Below are positions 29,134 to 38,110 of a stretch of 64,000 bases of DNA, one piece after another. The notes under the pieces are model-generated. The model did no database searches, was not told the origin of the DNA, and saw nothing but the letters and a program-made list of their open reading frames with translations. A program made the position numbers and the translations under genes. Every line of letters begins with the position of its first letter. The stretch's first letter is position 1. Source of the DNA: an uncultured Gammaproteobacteria bacterium (lineage in GTDB: Bacteria > Pseudomonadota > Gammaproteobacteria > Steroidobacterales > Woeseiaceae); the NCBI GenBank assembly GCA_937899415.1, contig CALBPI010000058.1, positions 88,205-152,204 on the forward strand, written 5' to 3'.

Positions 29134-30258
29134 TTAGCGTTTATCGATAGCCACGTAGCTGCGTGCGTCGGGCCCAATGTAGTCAGCGCTGGGTCGGATA
29201 ATGCGGTTGTTCTCGCGCTGTTCCATGACGTGCGCCGCCCAACCTGTGAGGCGGGAAATCACGAAGATAGGTGTGAACAGCTTGGTTGGAATACCCATGA
29301 AGCGGTAGGCGCTTGCGTGGAAGAAGTCAGCATTCGGGAACAGCTTCTTCTCGTCCCACATGAGCGTCTCGATAGCCTCTGAGACGGGATAAATCACCGT
29401 GTCACCCGCTTCGTCAGCAAGTTCGCGCGACCAGCGCTTGATGAGCGCGTTGCGTGGGTCGCTCTCGCGATAGACCGCGTGGCCAAAGCCCATGATCTTC
29501 TCCTTGCGCTCGAGCATGCCTTTGATGCCTGACACGGCGGCGTTGACCGAGTCGAAGGTATCGATGAGGTCCATGGCTGCCTCGTTCGCGCCGCCGTGCA
29601 GCGGTCCGCGCAGTGAGCCAATGGCGCCCGTGATGCAGGAGTGCATGTCCGAGAGCGTTGACGCGCAAACCCGCGCCGTGAACGTCGAGGCGTTGAATTC
29701 GTGCTCGGCGTAGAGAATGAGTGAGACGTCCATGACACGCTTGTGCAGATCGCTGGCCGGCTTGTCGTGCAGCAGCGTCAGGAACTGCGAGGCAATGTTG
29801 GCGTCGTTTGTGTCCGTATCGATGCGTACGCCGTCATGGCTAAAGCGGTACCAGTACGTGATGATGCCGGGGAGGGCCGCCAGGATACGATCAGCCGCCG
29901 CTTGCTGTTCCGAAAAATCCGCCTCGGTCTCGAGATTGCCCAGCATCGACACCCCCGTACGCATGACGTCCATGGGGTGCGCGTCCGCGGGAATGCGTTC
30001 GAGTACTTCGCGCAGCGCCGGGGGCAGGGCGCGCTTGCCCGCGAGGCTCTGACGGTAGCCATCGAGTTGCGATTGCGTGGGCAGCTCGCCCTTGAACAAC
30101 AGCCAGGCGACTTCTTCAAACGTCGAGTGTTCCGCGAGCTCGGCAATGTCGTAACCGCAGTAGGTCAGGCCGCTGCCCGACACGCCGACGGTGCACAACC
30201 GGGTCTCGCCGGCGCTCTGGCCGCGCAAGCCTGCGCCGCCGAGTTTCTTGTCAACCAT
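29134..30258 (-). CDS. prpC: 2-methylcitrate synthase
   Basis: This 374-residue citrate-synthase-fold enzyme condenses propionyl-CoA with oxaloacetate. Catalytic regions are visible: GPLHGGANEAAM (first His), MGFGHAVYRESDPR (second His and Arg) and KLFTPIFVISRLTGWAAHVMEQ (Asp/Phe region, Arg near the end). The short length, the absence of the N-terminal extension of type II citrate synthase, and its place between prpB and prpD favour methylcitrate synthase. Confidence 0.93.
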   Translation of the reverse strand: MVDKKLGGAGLRGQSAGETRLCTVGVSGSGLTYCGYDIAELAEHSTFEEVAWLLFKGELPTQSQLDGYRQSLAGKRALPPALREVLERIPADAHPMDVMRTGVSMLGNLETEADFSEQQAAADRILAALPGIITYWYRFSHDGVRIDTDTNDANIASQFLTLLHDKPASDLHKRVMDVSLILYAEHEFNASTFTARVCASTLSDMHSCITGAIGSLRGPLHGGANEAAMDLIDTFDSVNAAVSGIKGMLERKEKIMGFGHAVYRESDPRNALIKRWSRELADEAGDTVIYPVSEAIETLMWDEKKLFPNADFFHASAYRFMGIPTKLFTPIFVISRLTGWAAHVMEQRENNRIIRPSADYIGPDARSYVAIDKR

Positions 30259-30280
30259 GAGGGTCTCCTATAGGACGCTG

Positions 30281-31165
30281 TCAGGACTTCTTGGCGCCGA
30301 ACAACGCGTCGAGCTTCTGCTCGAAATCGTGGTAGTTGAGGAATTCGTAGAGTTCCTCGCGCGTCTGCATCGCGTCGATGACGTCCACCTGCGTGCCGCG
30401 TTCACGGATCGTGCGGTAGACGTTGAGCGCAGCCGCGTTCATGGCGCGGAATGCGGACAGCGGATAGAGCGCCATGCGAATACCGACATCGGCAAGCTGT
30501 TCAGTGGTGTACATGGGCGTCATGCCGAACTCGGTCAGGTTGGCGAGCACGGGAATCGAGACCGTATCGGTGACGCCTCGGTAGTTCTCGATGTCGGTCA
30601 TGGCCTCGGCAAAGATGGCGTCGGCGCCCGCCGCCTCGTAAGCCGCGATGCGCTCGAGCATGGGCTCCATGCCTTCCACGGCCAGTGCATCGGTGCGCGC
30701 CATCACGACAAAGGCCGAGTCGGTTTTGGCGTCGACGGCGGCCTTGATGCGGTCGGTCATCTCGTCCTTCGAGACGAGTTCCTTGTTGGGGCGGTGACCG
30801 CAGCGTTTCTGTCCGACCTGGTCCTCGAGATGCACCGCGGCAACGCCGGCCCGCTCCATCTCGCGAATCGTGCGGGCGATGTTGAAGGCGCCGCCCCAGC
30901 CCGTGTCGATGTCCACGAGCAACGGCGCCTCGGTGGCGCCCGTGATCCGGCTGGCGTCCTCGACCACGTTTTCGAGCGAGGTCATGCCGAGATCCGGCAG
31001 GCCGTAACTCGCATTGGCCACGCCAGCGCCTGATAGGTAGAGGGCGCGGTAGCCCGTTTGCTCGGCCATCATCGCGGTGTAGGCGTTGATCGCGCCGACA
31101 ATTTGCAGCGGTCGTTCGGTTTCGAGTGCGATGCGAAACCGCTGTCCTGCGGATGCGTTACTCAT
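30281..31165 (-). CDS. prpB: 2-methylisocitrate lyase
   Basis: This is a 294-residue member of the isocitrate lyase/PEP mutase superfamily. The catalytic Cys loop is [13 protein letters not shown]; metal-binding acidic residues occur in [16 protein letters not shown] follows. It splits 2-methylisocitrate to pyruvate and succinate. First of the prp trio, 22 bases before prpC. No prpR-like activator or acnD/prpF pair is present nearby. Confidence 0.93.
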   Translation of the reverse strand: MSNASAGQRFRIALETERPLQIVGAINAYTAMMAEQTGYRALYLSGAGVANASYGLPDLGMTSLENVVEDASRITGATEAPLLVDIDTGWGGAFNIARTIREMERAGVAAVHLEDQVGQKRCGHRPNKELVSKDEMTDRIKAAVDAKTDSAFVVMARTDALAVEGMEPMLERIAAYEAAGADAIFAEAMTDIENYRGVTDTVSIPVLANLTEFGMTPMYTTEQLADVGIRMALYPLSAFRAMNAAALNVYRTIRERGTQVDVIDAMQTREELYEFLNYHDFEQKLDALFGAKKS

Positions 31166-31192
31166 CGTGTGTCCCCATGTCTTTGTCTATCG

Positions 31193-31708
31193 TCAGAGCT
31201 CGCCGTCACGCCACTTCTGGTGGACGACTTCTATGGCACGGCGCAACCCGGCTTCGAACCCTCTGCGGTGGTCGGCTTCGGTGCGCTCGTGCGGAATATC
31301 GATGACCTCGTCGCCATTGGAGTCGCAGATCACGGTGCGGGCGCCCGTCGCGCGCCACTCGACAACCAGGCGGATGAGCCAGGCCAGCGAAACGAGCGAC
31401 AGAGCAGGCGCCAGCAACGGCACCATGGCGTTGATCTCAGAAAACCAGGTGATCACAGCGCCCGCGGCAAACAGCCCGGCGCGGCGCAGCGGCTGCACAA
31501 GCGTATCGACGCGAATGGCGTCCTCGATGAACAGCGGGCTCAGCAACAAAAGGTCGTGGCGACTGACCCGACGACGGCCGTTGATGGCCCATTCGACAGC
31601 CAGCGTCGTGTCGTCGTAGCGCAGGGTGTAGCGGCCCAGCTGCCAGTCAAACTCAATCTCGCGGCGGGGCGCATTGAGTGCGCGAATGTTGTTGCCCGAG
31701 GCGTCCAC
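31193..31708 (-). CDS. Unknown two-helix membrane protein
   Basis: I do not recognise this 171-residue protein. Two hydrophobic segments lie in the middle (LFAAGAVITWF and LLAPALSLVSLAWLIRLVV), flanked by a beta-rich N-terminal part (REIEFDWQLGRYTLRYDD) and a charged, soluble C-terminal part (TVICDSNGDEVIDI). The start is probably GTG 31708, four bases after the amidase stop; no ATG precedes the conserved-looking part and no ribosome site is evident, so translation may depend on coupling. It lies between the amidase and prpB. Confidence 0.6.
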   Translation of the reverse strand: MDASGNNIRALNAPRREIEFDWQLGRYTLRYDDTTLAVEWAINGRRRVSRHDLLLLSPLFIEDAIRVDTLVQPLRRAGLFAAGAVITWFSEINAMVPLLAPALSLVSLAWLIRLVVEWRATGARTVICDSNGDEVIDIPHERTEADHRRGFEAGLRRAIEVVHQKWRDGEL

Positions 31709-31712
31709 GGCG

Positions 31713-33194
31713 TCAGGCGTGCAGCGGCGGCAGCGCGTCCGCCCAGGGCGCGGCCTCTTCAAGTTGATAGGCGAGCTGCAGCAACAAGGCCTCACCGCCA
31801 ATGCGCGTCGCCACCTGGACGCCCACGGGCAGCCCCGAGGGCGCGAGACCGGCCGGGATGCTGATGGCCGGCGTGCCCGCGGCATTGTGCGTCGGCGTGT
31901 AGGCCGCGAAACGCTGCACGCGCGGCATGAGCGTGTCGTAGTCGAGGTCGGGCGCCAGGAAGCCGATTTCCGGTGCGGGGCTGCCTGTCACGGGCGTGAG
32001 CCAGGCGTCGTAGCCCGACAGGAAGTCGTCGACGCCAGCCTTGTAGCGGCCAAGGCCTTCGACGGCGCGCTCGAGCGCGTCCGCGGGGCGGGCGTTCATG
32101 AGCTCGCCCAGTGCGATCGTGGCGGGCTCAAGCAGTCCTGTCTGATCGGCGGGCGTTCCGGTCTTCTCCTCAACGAGTGACACGGCACCTGCAGCGCCGG
32201 CGGCCCACAGGGTCAGGAAATCGTCCCCGAAAGCCGGATCGTGCAACGGCGTATCCGTCTCGATGAGCGAAATTTCGTGCCCCAGCGACTCGAGCGTTTC
32301 TGCGGTGCGCTCGACGGCAGCCGCGACGGCCGGGTCGGGGTCGCCGTAAATCGACGACACCGTCACGGCAATACGTTGCGGTGCGAGCCGTTCCCGTACC
32401 GTGAAGCCGACCGGCAGCAACGAGCCGCCCTCGGTGAGCTCGGTCAGTGCCAGCAGCAGCGCTGAGTCCCGGACGCTGTGCGTGACCGCATGTTTGATCG
32501 AGATGGGCCAGGCCTGCTGGCCGTAACCCTGGTCAGGGAAGCGCCCGACGCTGGGCTTGAGCCCGACAAGCCCGCACTGGGCCGCCGGAATCCGGATCGA
32601 GCCACCACCGTCGCTGGCCTGCGCTGCGGGCACGATCCGTGCCGCGACGGCTGCGGCGGCACCGCCGCTCGATCCACCCGTCGAATGAGCCAGGTTCCAG
32701 GGGTTGCGCGTCGGGCCGTGCAATAGCGGCTCCGTCGTCGGCAGCAGGCCGAACTCGGGCGTGTTCGACTTGCCGAGCACGACGAGACCCGCACCGTCGA
32801 TGCGATCCGTAAAGGGTGACTGCGCCTCTGAGACCTGGTCTGCGAACAGCCGCGACCCGCGCGTCAGCGGCATGCCGGCGTAGGCATTGAGGTCCTTGAG
32901 GAGGTAGGGGACGCCGGCCAGCGGGCCACGCGCATTGGGTGCGGCGGCCAGCGCGCGCTCGAAGTCGGCGAACGTCACCGCATTGAGTTCGGGGTTGAGG
33001 CGCTCAACCCGCGCCACGGCCGCTTCCACGAGCTCGAGTGGCGAAACCGTGCCGCTTGCTGCGAGATCGGCTTGCGCGATGCAGTCCAGTGCCGCGAGAT
33101 CGGTGGCCGACGGTGCCGGCTCCCGGCGCGAACAGCCTGCGCTGGCCGCCAGTGCACCGGCAGCGAGCAGTTGTAGCGCTTCACGACGATCCAT
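31713..33194 (-). CDS. Amidase-signature family protein, Tat-type lipoprotein signal
   Basis: This is a 493-residue amidase. The signature region is [35 protein letters not shown], holding the cis-Ser and nucleophile Ser; the catalytic Lys is in YLLKDLN. The N-terminus [21 protein letters not shown] combines an Arg pair with a lipobox, suggesting Tat export and lipidation. ATG 33194 has GGAGG six bases upstream and overlaps the flavin reductase stop by 14 bases; ATG 33212 is the alternative. It hydrolyses an amide bond outside the cytoplasm; substrate unknown. Confidence 0.85.
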   Translation of the reverse strand: MDRREALQLLAAGALAASAGCSRREPAPSATDLAALDCIAQADLAASGTVSPLELVEAAVARVERLNPELNAVTFADFERALAAAPNARGPLAGVPYLLKDLNAYAGMPLTRGSRLFADQVSEAQSPFTDRIDGAGLVVLGKSNTPEFGLLPTTEPLLHGPTRNPWNLAHSTGGSSGGAAAAVAARIVPAAQASDGGGSIRIPAAQCGLVGLKPSVGRFPDQGYGQQAWPISIKHAVTHSVRDSALLLALTELTEGGSLLPVGFTVRERLAPQRIAVTVSSIYGDPDPAVAAAVERTAETLESLGHEISLIETDTPLHDPAFGDDFLTLWAAGAAGAVSLVEEKTGTPADQTGLLEPATIALGELMNARPADALERAVEGLGRYKAGVDDFLSGYDAWLTPVTGSPAPEIGFLAPDLDYDTLMPRVQRFAAYTPTHNAAGTPAISIPAGLAPSGLPVGVQVATRIGGEALLLQLAYQLEEAAPWADALPPLHA

Positions 33195-33702
33195 GGACGC
33201 CTCCGCGGACATAAATCAGGGGTTCGCGCGACGCATCGCTCGCAAACGCGAGCACGTCCGCCAGGATCAGCTTGTGATCACCGGCGTCATGAATGGCGTT
33301 GACGCGGCAATCGAATGTCGCGACGGCGCCCCTCACGAGGGGCGAGCCGTTCCCGGACAGCACGTAGGCGTCGGGGTCGGTCATGGCGTGGTTGCCGCGC
33401 ACCGCGAACTGGTCGCACAGTGCGGCCTGGTCGGCGGCCAATACGGAGATACCGAACTGGCGCGTCTCGAGCCACAACGCATAGGTCGTCGAGTCCTTTT
33501 GTACCGACCACAGCACCATGGGAGGATCCAGCGACACGGACGCAAAGGAATTGACAGTGATGGCGAACGGCTGGGCTTCGTCGGCAACCGGTGGGGAGGC
33601 GACGATGCACACGCCCGTGGCGAACTGACCCAGCGCTTTCCGCAGGGCCAAGGGGTCCACGGCCGGCGCGTCTGTCGCGGGCTGGGCACTCGAATCAGGC
33701 AT
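33181..33702 (-). CDS. Flavin reductase domain protein
   Basis: This 173-residue FMN-binding split-barrel protein has FATGVCIVAS near the N-terminus, then PFAITVNSFASVSLDPPMVLWSV, GISVLAADQ and a C-terminal DHKLILADV. These are the hallmarks of the HpaC/ActVB-like flavin reductases, which supply reduced flavin to partner monooxygenases. No such monooxygenase is adjacent. It overlaps the amidase gene and appears to head a minus-strand series amidase, membrane protein, prpBCD. Confidence 0.85.
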   Translation of the reverse strand: MPDSSAQPATDAPAVDPLALRKALGQFATGVCIVASPPVADEAQPFAITVNSFASVSLDPPMVLWSVQKDSTTYALWLETRQFGISVLAADQAALCDQFAVRGNHAMTDPDAYVLSGNGSPLVRGAVATFDCRVNAIHDAGDHKLILADVLAFASDASREPLIYVRGGVHGSS

Positions 33703-33841
33703 CCCGCTATTGTAACCGACCGCGCTCGGTTGCGCTGCCGCGGCGATGGTATAGTGCGCGACCTCTGGCGGGCGGGTTTGCTTGGCCGCCCGGCATTACG
33801 TCAACCCCCCGGCGCCTGCGCCGGCAGGAGCCCCGATCGTC

Positions 33842-35242
33842 ATGACGTCCCGTTTCCCCACCGCGCTGCGCCGCCTCGGCGCGTTGCTTGTCCTGCCCGG
33901 AGTGCTGGCACTGACCGCCTGCACGGATACGCCAGATTCGCCGGCCGGCCGTGGCAACATCCGGGCGATAAATGTGCTGCCGGATACGGGTGCCGTCCAA
34001 TTCCAGATTGAGGCCGTCGTACTCGACACGCCCGACTACCTGTCGACGACCACGTACTTCGGCTACGACAGCCTTACTTTCGATTTCAATTTCGATTACG
34101 CCTCTGGGCTGACGGACAGCACCGTCCGCCTGGCAACCACGGAACTCACCGTGGTGCCTGATACTGATTACACGCTCGTGCTCGCGGGGACGCAGCAGGC
34201 GGCGCGGATCGTCACCATAGAGCTACCCGAGTACACGGCGACGGGCGACATCACGGTAGTGGAGGCCTTTGCGCTCAACTTGTCCTTCACAGCAGGCGAC
34301 GTCGACTTTTACATCGGGGCGCCCGGTTTCGATCCGGCCGCGGCGATGCCGGTCGCAAGCAATGTCGGCCAGGAAGATCTTGTGTCGCTCGGCAACATTG
34401 CCGCGGAAGAGGTGCAGATCGTCGTGACGCCTGCGGGTACTCCGGGTACGGAGCTGCTGCGTAGCGAGGCGGCCACGCTCAATGGTGACGATCGCGTCTT
34501 CGTTTCGCTCGTGGATAGTGCGGGCGTGGTGACGTCGACCTATGCGGCGCTGCTTATCGGCGAGATTGGCAGCGCCAGGCTCGTGGACGAGAGTGCGCCG
34601 GTGCGTTCGCAACTGGCCCATGCGGCGCAGTCTGAGGGCGCGGTTGATTTGTATCTCGAGCCCGAAGGCGGTGCGCTGACGACGCCCGTGTTTGCCAACG
34701 TCGCCTTTGGGGACGTCACCGCACTGGTCGATGTCCCCGTCGCGGACGATCTCGCGATGCTCGACCTGACCCTGACGGCTGCGGGTAACCCCGGCGCGAT
34801 TCTCCGGGAGGTGGCCGCCATATTTGCCGACGGTCAGTCCGTCGTGCAGGTTGTTGCGGGCTCGAACGCCGACGACAGCCTGCTTGTCGCGTCGCTGCTG
34901 AATTCACGTCGCCCGCTGGCCGACTCGGCGCAGCTCTCGTTCTACAACACGATTCTCCAGCAGGATCAGGTGGACCTGTACCTGCTTGAAGAGGACGAGG
35001 TATTTGACCGCCAAACCTCGCCGACGCTCATCAATAACGCGCTGCTCGGCAGCAACCTGAACCAGTTCCGCGCGCCCCCGGGCAATTACACCTTCTACAT
35101 TGTCCGTAACGACGATGACGCCATTCTGCTGGGGCCGCTCGTGTTGGATATCCAGGCCGGCGATATTCGCCAGTTCATTACCACCGACAGTGCGGATCCC
35201 AACGTGTCGACGCTCATCGACATCGACCTGACGAGCTTTTGA
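33842..35242 (+). CDS. DUF4397-like repeat lipoprotein
   Basis: This 466-residue protein has a lipoprotein signal (VLALTAC). The mature part has repeated modules built on VDFYIG/VDLYLEP/VDLYLLEE strands followed by a Leu-rich strand (FALNLSF, SQLAHAAQ, AQLSFYN). Such N-x-V-D-(LFV)-Y repeats are typical of DUF4397 beta domains; three or four copies are visible. It would be anchored on the cell envelope, role unknown. ATG 33842 is preferred over an upstream in-frame start because the signal peptide begins there. It stands alone on the plus strand. Confidence 0.72.
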   Translation: MTSRFPTALRRLGALLVLPGVLALTACTDTPDSPAGRGNIRAINVLPDTGAVQFQIEAVVLDTPDYLSTTTYFGYDSLTFDFNFDYASGLTDSTVRLATTELTVVPDTDYTLVLAGTQQAARIVTIELPEYTATGDITVVEAFALNLSFTAGDVDFYIGAPGFDPAAAMPVASNVGQEDLVSLGNIAAEEVQIVVTPAGTPGTELLRSEAATLNGDDRVFVSLVDSAGVVTSTYAALLIGEIGSARLVDESAPVRSQLAHAAQSEGAVDLYLEPEGGALTTPVFANVAFGDVTALVDVPVADDLAMLDLTLTAAGNPGAILREVAAIFADGQSVVQVVAGSNADDSLLVASLLNSRRPLADSAQLSFYNTILQQDQVDLYLLEEDEVFDRQTSPTLINNALLGSNLNQFRAPPGNYTFYIVRNDDDAILLGPLVLDIQAGDIRQFITTDSADPNVSTLIDIDLTSF

Positions 35243-35311
35243 GCCTGAGCTGCATCCAAACCGGGGCTTGCGGCATCACAGGGGACGACACCACCTTCAA
35301 GGAGTTCTGTG

Positions 35312-35677
35312 ATGAATGAGGAGATCTTTATTCCTCTTGCGTTTTTCGCCGCAACGTTCGGCATTACCTACGTCATCGTGCTGTTCCGGCACCGCAACCG
35401 CAAGGCGGCCCAGGCCACGCTGCGGGCGGCCATCGAGAAGGGTCAGGAGCTCAATTCCGAGGTCATCCACTCGCTGACGGGGCAGGCGCCGCCCTCGGGC
35501 GATCGCGATATGCGTCGTGGACTGGTCTTGCTGGCCATCGCGTTGGCGACGATTGGTTTCGGCTGGCTGCTCGACGACGAAGACGCCTCGATCGTGTTCT
35601 ATGGCTCCGCGCTGTTTCCGCTGCTGATCGGTCTGTCCTATCTGCTCATGACGCGACTGGGTTCGCGTACGGGCTGA
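35312..35677 (+). CDS. DUF6249-like small membrane protein
   Basis: This is a 121-residue protein. One N-terminal helix (IPLAFFAATFGITYVIVLF), a charged middle, then two more (GLVLLAIALATIGFGWLL; ALFPLLIGLSYLLM). AAGGAG stands seven bases before ATG 35312. Three bases separate its stop from the ECF sigma factor start, so it belongs to that regulatory unit. Proteins of this kind often precede sigma factors of this class; the role may be sensing or sigma sequestration. Confidence 0.7.
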   Translation: MNEEIFIPLAFFAATFGITYVIVLFRHRNRKAAQATLRAAIEKGQELNSEVIHSLTGQAPPSGDRDMRRGLVLLAIALATIGFGWLLDDEDASIVFYGSALFPLLIGLSYLLMTRLGSRTG

Positions 35678-35680
35678 TGA

Positions 35681-36229
35681 ATGGACGCATGCGCCACCGA
35701 TCTCGATGCCGAGGCCGAACGGCGCCTGTTACAGGCGGCGCGGCTGTCGGCCGACAGCGTTGCATTCACCCGGCTCGTGTCGCCGCACGTGGCACCGATC
35801 CGGCGCTACCTGGAGCGCTTCACCCAGGACGGCGCGGATGCCGACGATCTGACGCAGGAAACACTGGTGACGGCCTGGCGGCGGCTCGACGACTACGACG
35901 GTCGCGGACGCTTCAAGGCGTGGCTGTTCGCGATCGCGTATCGCGAGTTTCTGCAACACGCGCGATCTCGGCGTCGCTTCTGGCGGGCCCTGGGCCGACT
36001 GCGGGCCGAACCCGCCGCGGAGACCGTCAGCGGAGATGCGCCCGCGGCGGCGTCGGACCTGGAGCGGCTGCTCGACGCGCTCGAGCCCGAGGCGCGGGCG
36101 CTGGTGCTCATGTCCAAGGGCGTGGGCTTGTCACACGCCGAGATCGCGGAGATCACGGGCAAACCGCTCGGCACCGTGAAGTCGGTGATCAATCGCGCCA
36201 CGCGGAGGCTCATCGATGAGCACGCATGA
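35681..36229 (+). CDS. ECF-type RNA polymerase sigma factor
   Basis: This is a 182-residue sigma-70 family protein. Region 2 is at about residues 25-90 (DADDLTQETLVTAWRRLDDYDGRGRFKAWLFAIAYREF). Region 4 is at about 130-180, with the helix-turn-helix LSHAEIAEITGKPLGTVKSVINRATRRL. No region 1 or 3 is present, so it is an ECF factor directing a special regulon. It overlaps the downstream membrane protein by 14 bases, the usual arrangement for a sigma/anti-sigma pair. Confidence 0.9.
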   Translation: MDACATDLDAEAERRLLQAARLSADSVAFTRLVSPHVAPIRRYLERFTQDGADADDLTQETLVTAWRRLDDYDGRGRFKAWLFAIAYREFLQHARSRRRFWRALGRLRAEPAAETVSGDAPAAASDLERLLDALEPEARALVLMSKGVGLSHAEIAEITGKPLGTVKSVINRATRRLIDEHA

Positions 36230-36581
36230 GTCGGGTGATCGTATGCGACGCGAAGCGGAGCTCGACGCCGCGCTTCAGTCCCTGCTTGCGCAGCCCGTGG
36301 ACACCGAACGCCTCGTGCGCGGTGCGCAGCGACGGATTACCCGTTGGCGCTGGATGCGGGTGCTTACCCCCTGGCTCGTGGCCATCGCAATCAGCGTGGC
36401 GTTGGGGCCTGTGCTCTGGCGGCTGGCCGGTGGTCTGGTTGGCACCTTGCCGTCGGTCGGCGTGCAGTTCGAATTCACGCCGGCCGGCCTGGCCGCGTTG
36501 GCAGAGCAGCTTCCCGTCTACGTGTGGGCTTTCGTAGCCGGCATTGGCGTCACCGTGGCGGCGACATTCGCCGAACGCTAA
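36216..36581 (+). CDS. Putative anti-sigma or partner membrane protein
   Basis: This 121-residue protein has a charged cytoplasmic N-terminal helix region of about 45 residues and two hydrophobic segments (LVAIAISVALGPVLW; LPVYVWAFVAGIGVTVAATF). There is no zinc-binding HxxxCxxC motif, so it is not a ZAS-type anti-sigma. Its overlap with the ECF gene and its topology make an anti-sigma role plausible but unproven. Its stop overlaps the stop of the convergent SDR gene. Confidence 0.6.
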   Translation: MSTHESGDRMRREAELDAALQSLLAQPVDTERLVRGAQRRITRWRWMRVLTPWLVAIAISVALGPVLWRLAGGLVGTLPSVGVQFEFTPAGLAALAEQLPVYVWAFVAGIGVTVAATFAER

Positions 36582-37279
36582 CGCTCGATCTGTCCCAGAT
36601 TGGCGTGGATCACCGCGCCGTTAATCACCGCGTTGTCGATGCAAAACGCAATCGTCGCCGCGATTTCCTCGGGCTCGATGAGCCGCCCAAATGTGACCCC
36701 GGAAGCGATGGCGTCGAGGATATCCGAATCACCGCCCACGTGGTCACGGAGCATTTCCGTATCCGTGAACCCGGGCGCCACGACGGCCGTGTGTACACCC
36801 GTACCTGCCAGGTCCTGGCAGGTGGCGCGCATGAGTCCGTGTACGGCATGTTTGCTCGTCGCGTAACTCAATGCACCGCCCACGGCCTTGTCACCCAGTG
36901 TCGAGCCGATAAAGACAATCGCAGAGCCTGCAGGCAGGGCGTCAATGAGCGTTGCGTTCAGTGCGGCCGGCGCCACGACGTTGATCTGCAGTGCGGCGTG
37001 GAGTTGCGCCGTCGTAATGCCTTGCGCGCTGTCACTGGCGAGTAACCCCGCGTTGTGCACGACGGCCACGCGCTCACTGTCGGCACACGCAGCCCGCAGC
37101 GTCTCGACGAGACTGGGCGAAGGCGCCTCGGCGAGGTCCGTTTCCAGGCTTTCCACACCGTTGACGGGGCAGGGTCGCCGCGACAGGTTGATCACGCGCC
37201 AGCCGTCGGCGTGCAGCCTCCGGGCCGTGGCGGCGCCAATGCCGGCGCTTGCGCCTGTGATGATGGCCAGGCGGCTCAC
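36578..37279 (-). CDS. SDR family oxidoreductase, coupled to pterin synthase gene
   Basis: This is a 233-residue short-chain dehydrogenase. The cofactor loop is TGASAGIGAAT; VHNAGLLA replaces the common NNAG; IVFIGS carries the Ser and SYATSKHAV the Tyr/Lys pair. The start overlaps the stop of the PTPS-type gene (TGA/ATG, four bases), which suggests a shared pathway. SDR enzymes of the FolM/sepiapterin-reductase kind reduce pterins, so a pterin substrate is a reasonable guess, not shown by sequence. Confidence 0.78.
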   Translation of the reverse strand: MSRLAIITGASAGIGAATARRLHADGWRVINLSRRPCPVNGVESLETDLAEAPSPSLVETLRAACADSERVAVVHNAGLLASDSAQGITTAQLHAALQINVVAPAALNATLIDALPAGSAIVFIGSTLGDKAVGGALSYATSKHAVHGLMRATCQDLAGTGVHTAVVAPGFTDTEMLRDHVGGDSDILDAIASGVTFGRLIEPEEIAATIAFCIDNAVINGAVIHANLGQIER

Positions 37280-37776
37280 AGGATGCCCCTCGTGTCGTCC
37301 CAGCGCGTACTTGCCGACTGCCCGGCACCGGACGCCACGGTGACCGCTACCGCGCTGATCGCGTAACGCACGGCGGCATCGCCTTCAAGCAGCTGCTCGA
37401 GCAGATACCAGCTGAGCTCTTCAGAAGTAATGTTGGCCAGTGGCAGCACGATCGTGTCGCCAGCCGGGAAGGTCAGCGTCTCGCCGTTGAACACGGCGCG
37501 TACCTGGTCACCGTCCTCGGTCACATCTAGGTGCGGCGAATGCGCAGGCAGCAGCACGTACTCATCGAGCGCATCGCAGAGTTCGCGCATTTTATTCTTG
37601 AGGACGTTGTAGTCGAAGCACAGACCCTCTTCGCCCACGGCGGCCGTGACTTCGGCGCTGACGGCGAAATTGTGGCCGTGCAGCCGCTCGCGTTCCGTTG
37701 CCGAAAAGATCGTGAAATGGGCAGCCGAGAAACTCAGGTACTGGTTGCGGATGTGCAGGACGGTCGTGCGCGACAT
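37276..37776 (-). CDS. 6-pyruvoyl-tetrahydropterin synthase family protein, PTPS-III type
   Basis: This is a 166-residue T-fold enzyme of COG0720. Zinc ligands are the His of SFSAAHF and the HGH pair H33/H35. The catalytic Cys of QueD (C-x3-HGH) is absent; instead Glu30 gives E-R-L-HGH, the E(x)2HGH pattern of PTPS-III, which replaces dihydroneopterin aldolase (FolB) in folate synthesis. NITSEELSWYLLEQL is the usual C-terminal helix with its Glu. ATG 37776 (MSRTTV) is chosen; the extra upstream frame is unlike the family. A queuosine role is the alternative but fits the motif less well. Confidence 0.82.
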   Translation of the reverse strand: MSRTTVLHIRNQYLSFSAAHFTIFSATERERLHGHNFAVSAEVTAAVGEEGLCFDYNVLKNKMRELCDALDEYVLLPAHSPHLDVTEDGDQVRAVFNGETLTFPAGDTIVLPLANITSEELSWYLLEQLLEGDAAVRYAISAVAVTVASGAGQSASTRWDDTRGIL

Positions 37777-38053
37777 GACGGGCTCTGACGATTGCGAGCG
37801 CGCATGATGCCGTGAAGCCCCCCGGATTTCACGCGGTCGGGCGCGTTGCAGAGGCTTTGCGTTGCGCGCGGGCAACAGGGTCGCATCGACGATCGAGGGC
37901 AGCACCTCTGTGGACCCGCGACAGCCGCGATGAATGCTTACGCGGCACTAAATCAAAGCCAGAATCGGCAATACCAGTAAAAACAGTGTTTTACCTGGAG
38001 CACCATGGATGGAACGGTCGGCGAGGTGCGGTGTTGGGGCGGCTTCGCCGGTT

Positions 38054-38081
38054 TTGAGATCGCTGGGGCATGTTTTATTGT
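38054..38081 (+). promoter_or_regulatory. Candidate sigma-70 promoter of the tldD operon
   Basis: TTGAGA at 38054-38059, a 16-base spacer, and TATTGT at 38076-38081 give a plausible -35/-10 pair. It would start transcription near 38088, about 50 bases before the tldD ATG. Confidence 0.45.
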
Positions 38082-38092
38082 GGTCGGCGCTT

Positions 38093-38110
38093 CGCGGCGT
38101 GTGCGCCGCG
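38093..38110 (+). other. Perfect hairpin in the leader of the tldD operon
   Basis: CGCGGCG and CGCCGCG pair perfectly (seven bases) around a TGTG loop, just after the predicted start of transcription and 15 bases before the GGGGGA ribosome site. There is no T-run, so it is not a terminator; it may stabilise the mRNA or affect initiation. Confidence 0.5.

Noticed and set aside
37812..38057. Small plus-strand gene in the PTPS-tldD spacer
   Set aside because: Translation is Arg-rich without a ribosome site, and it overlaps the likely promoter region of the tldD operon.
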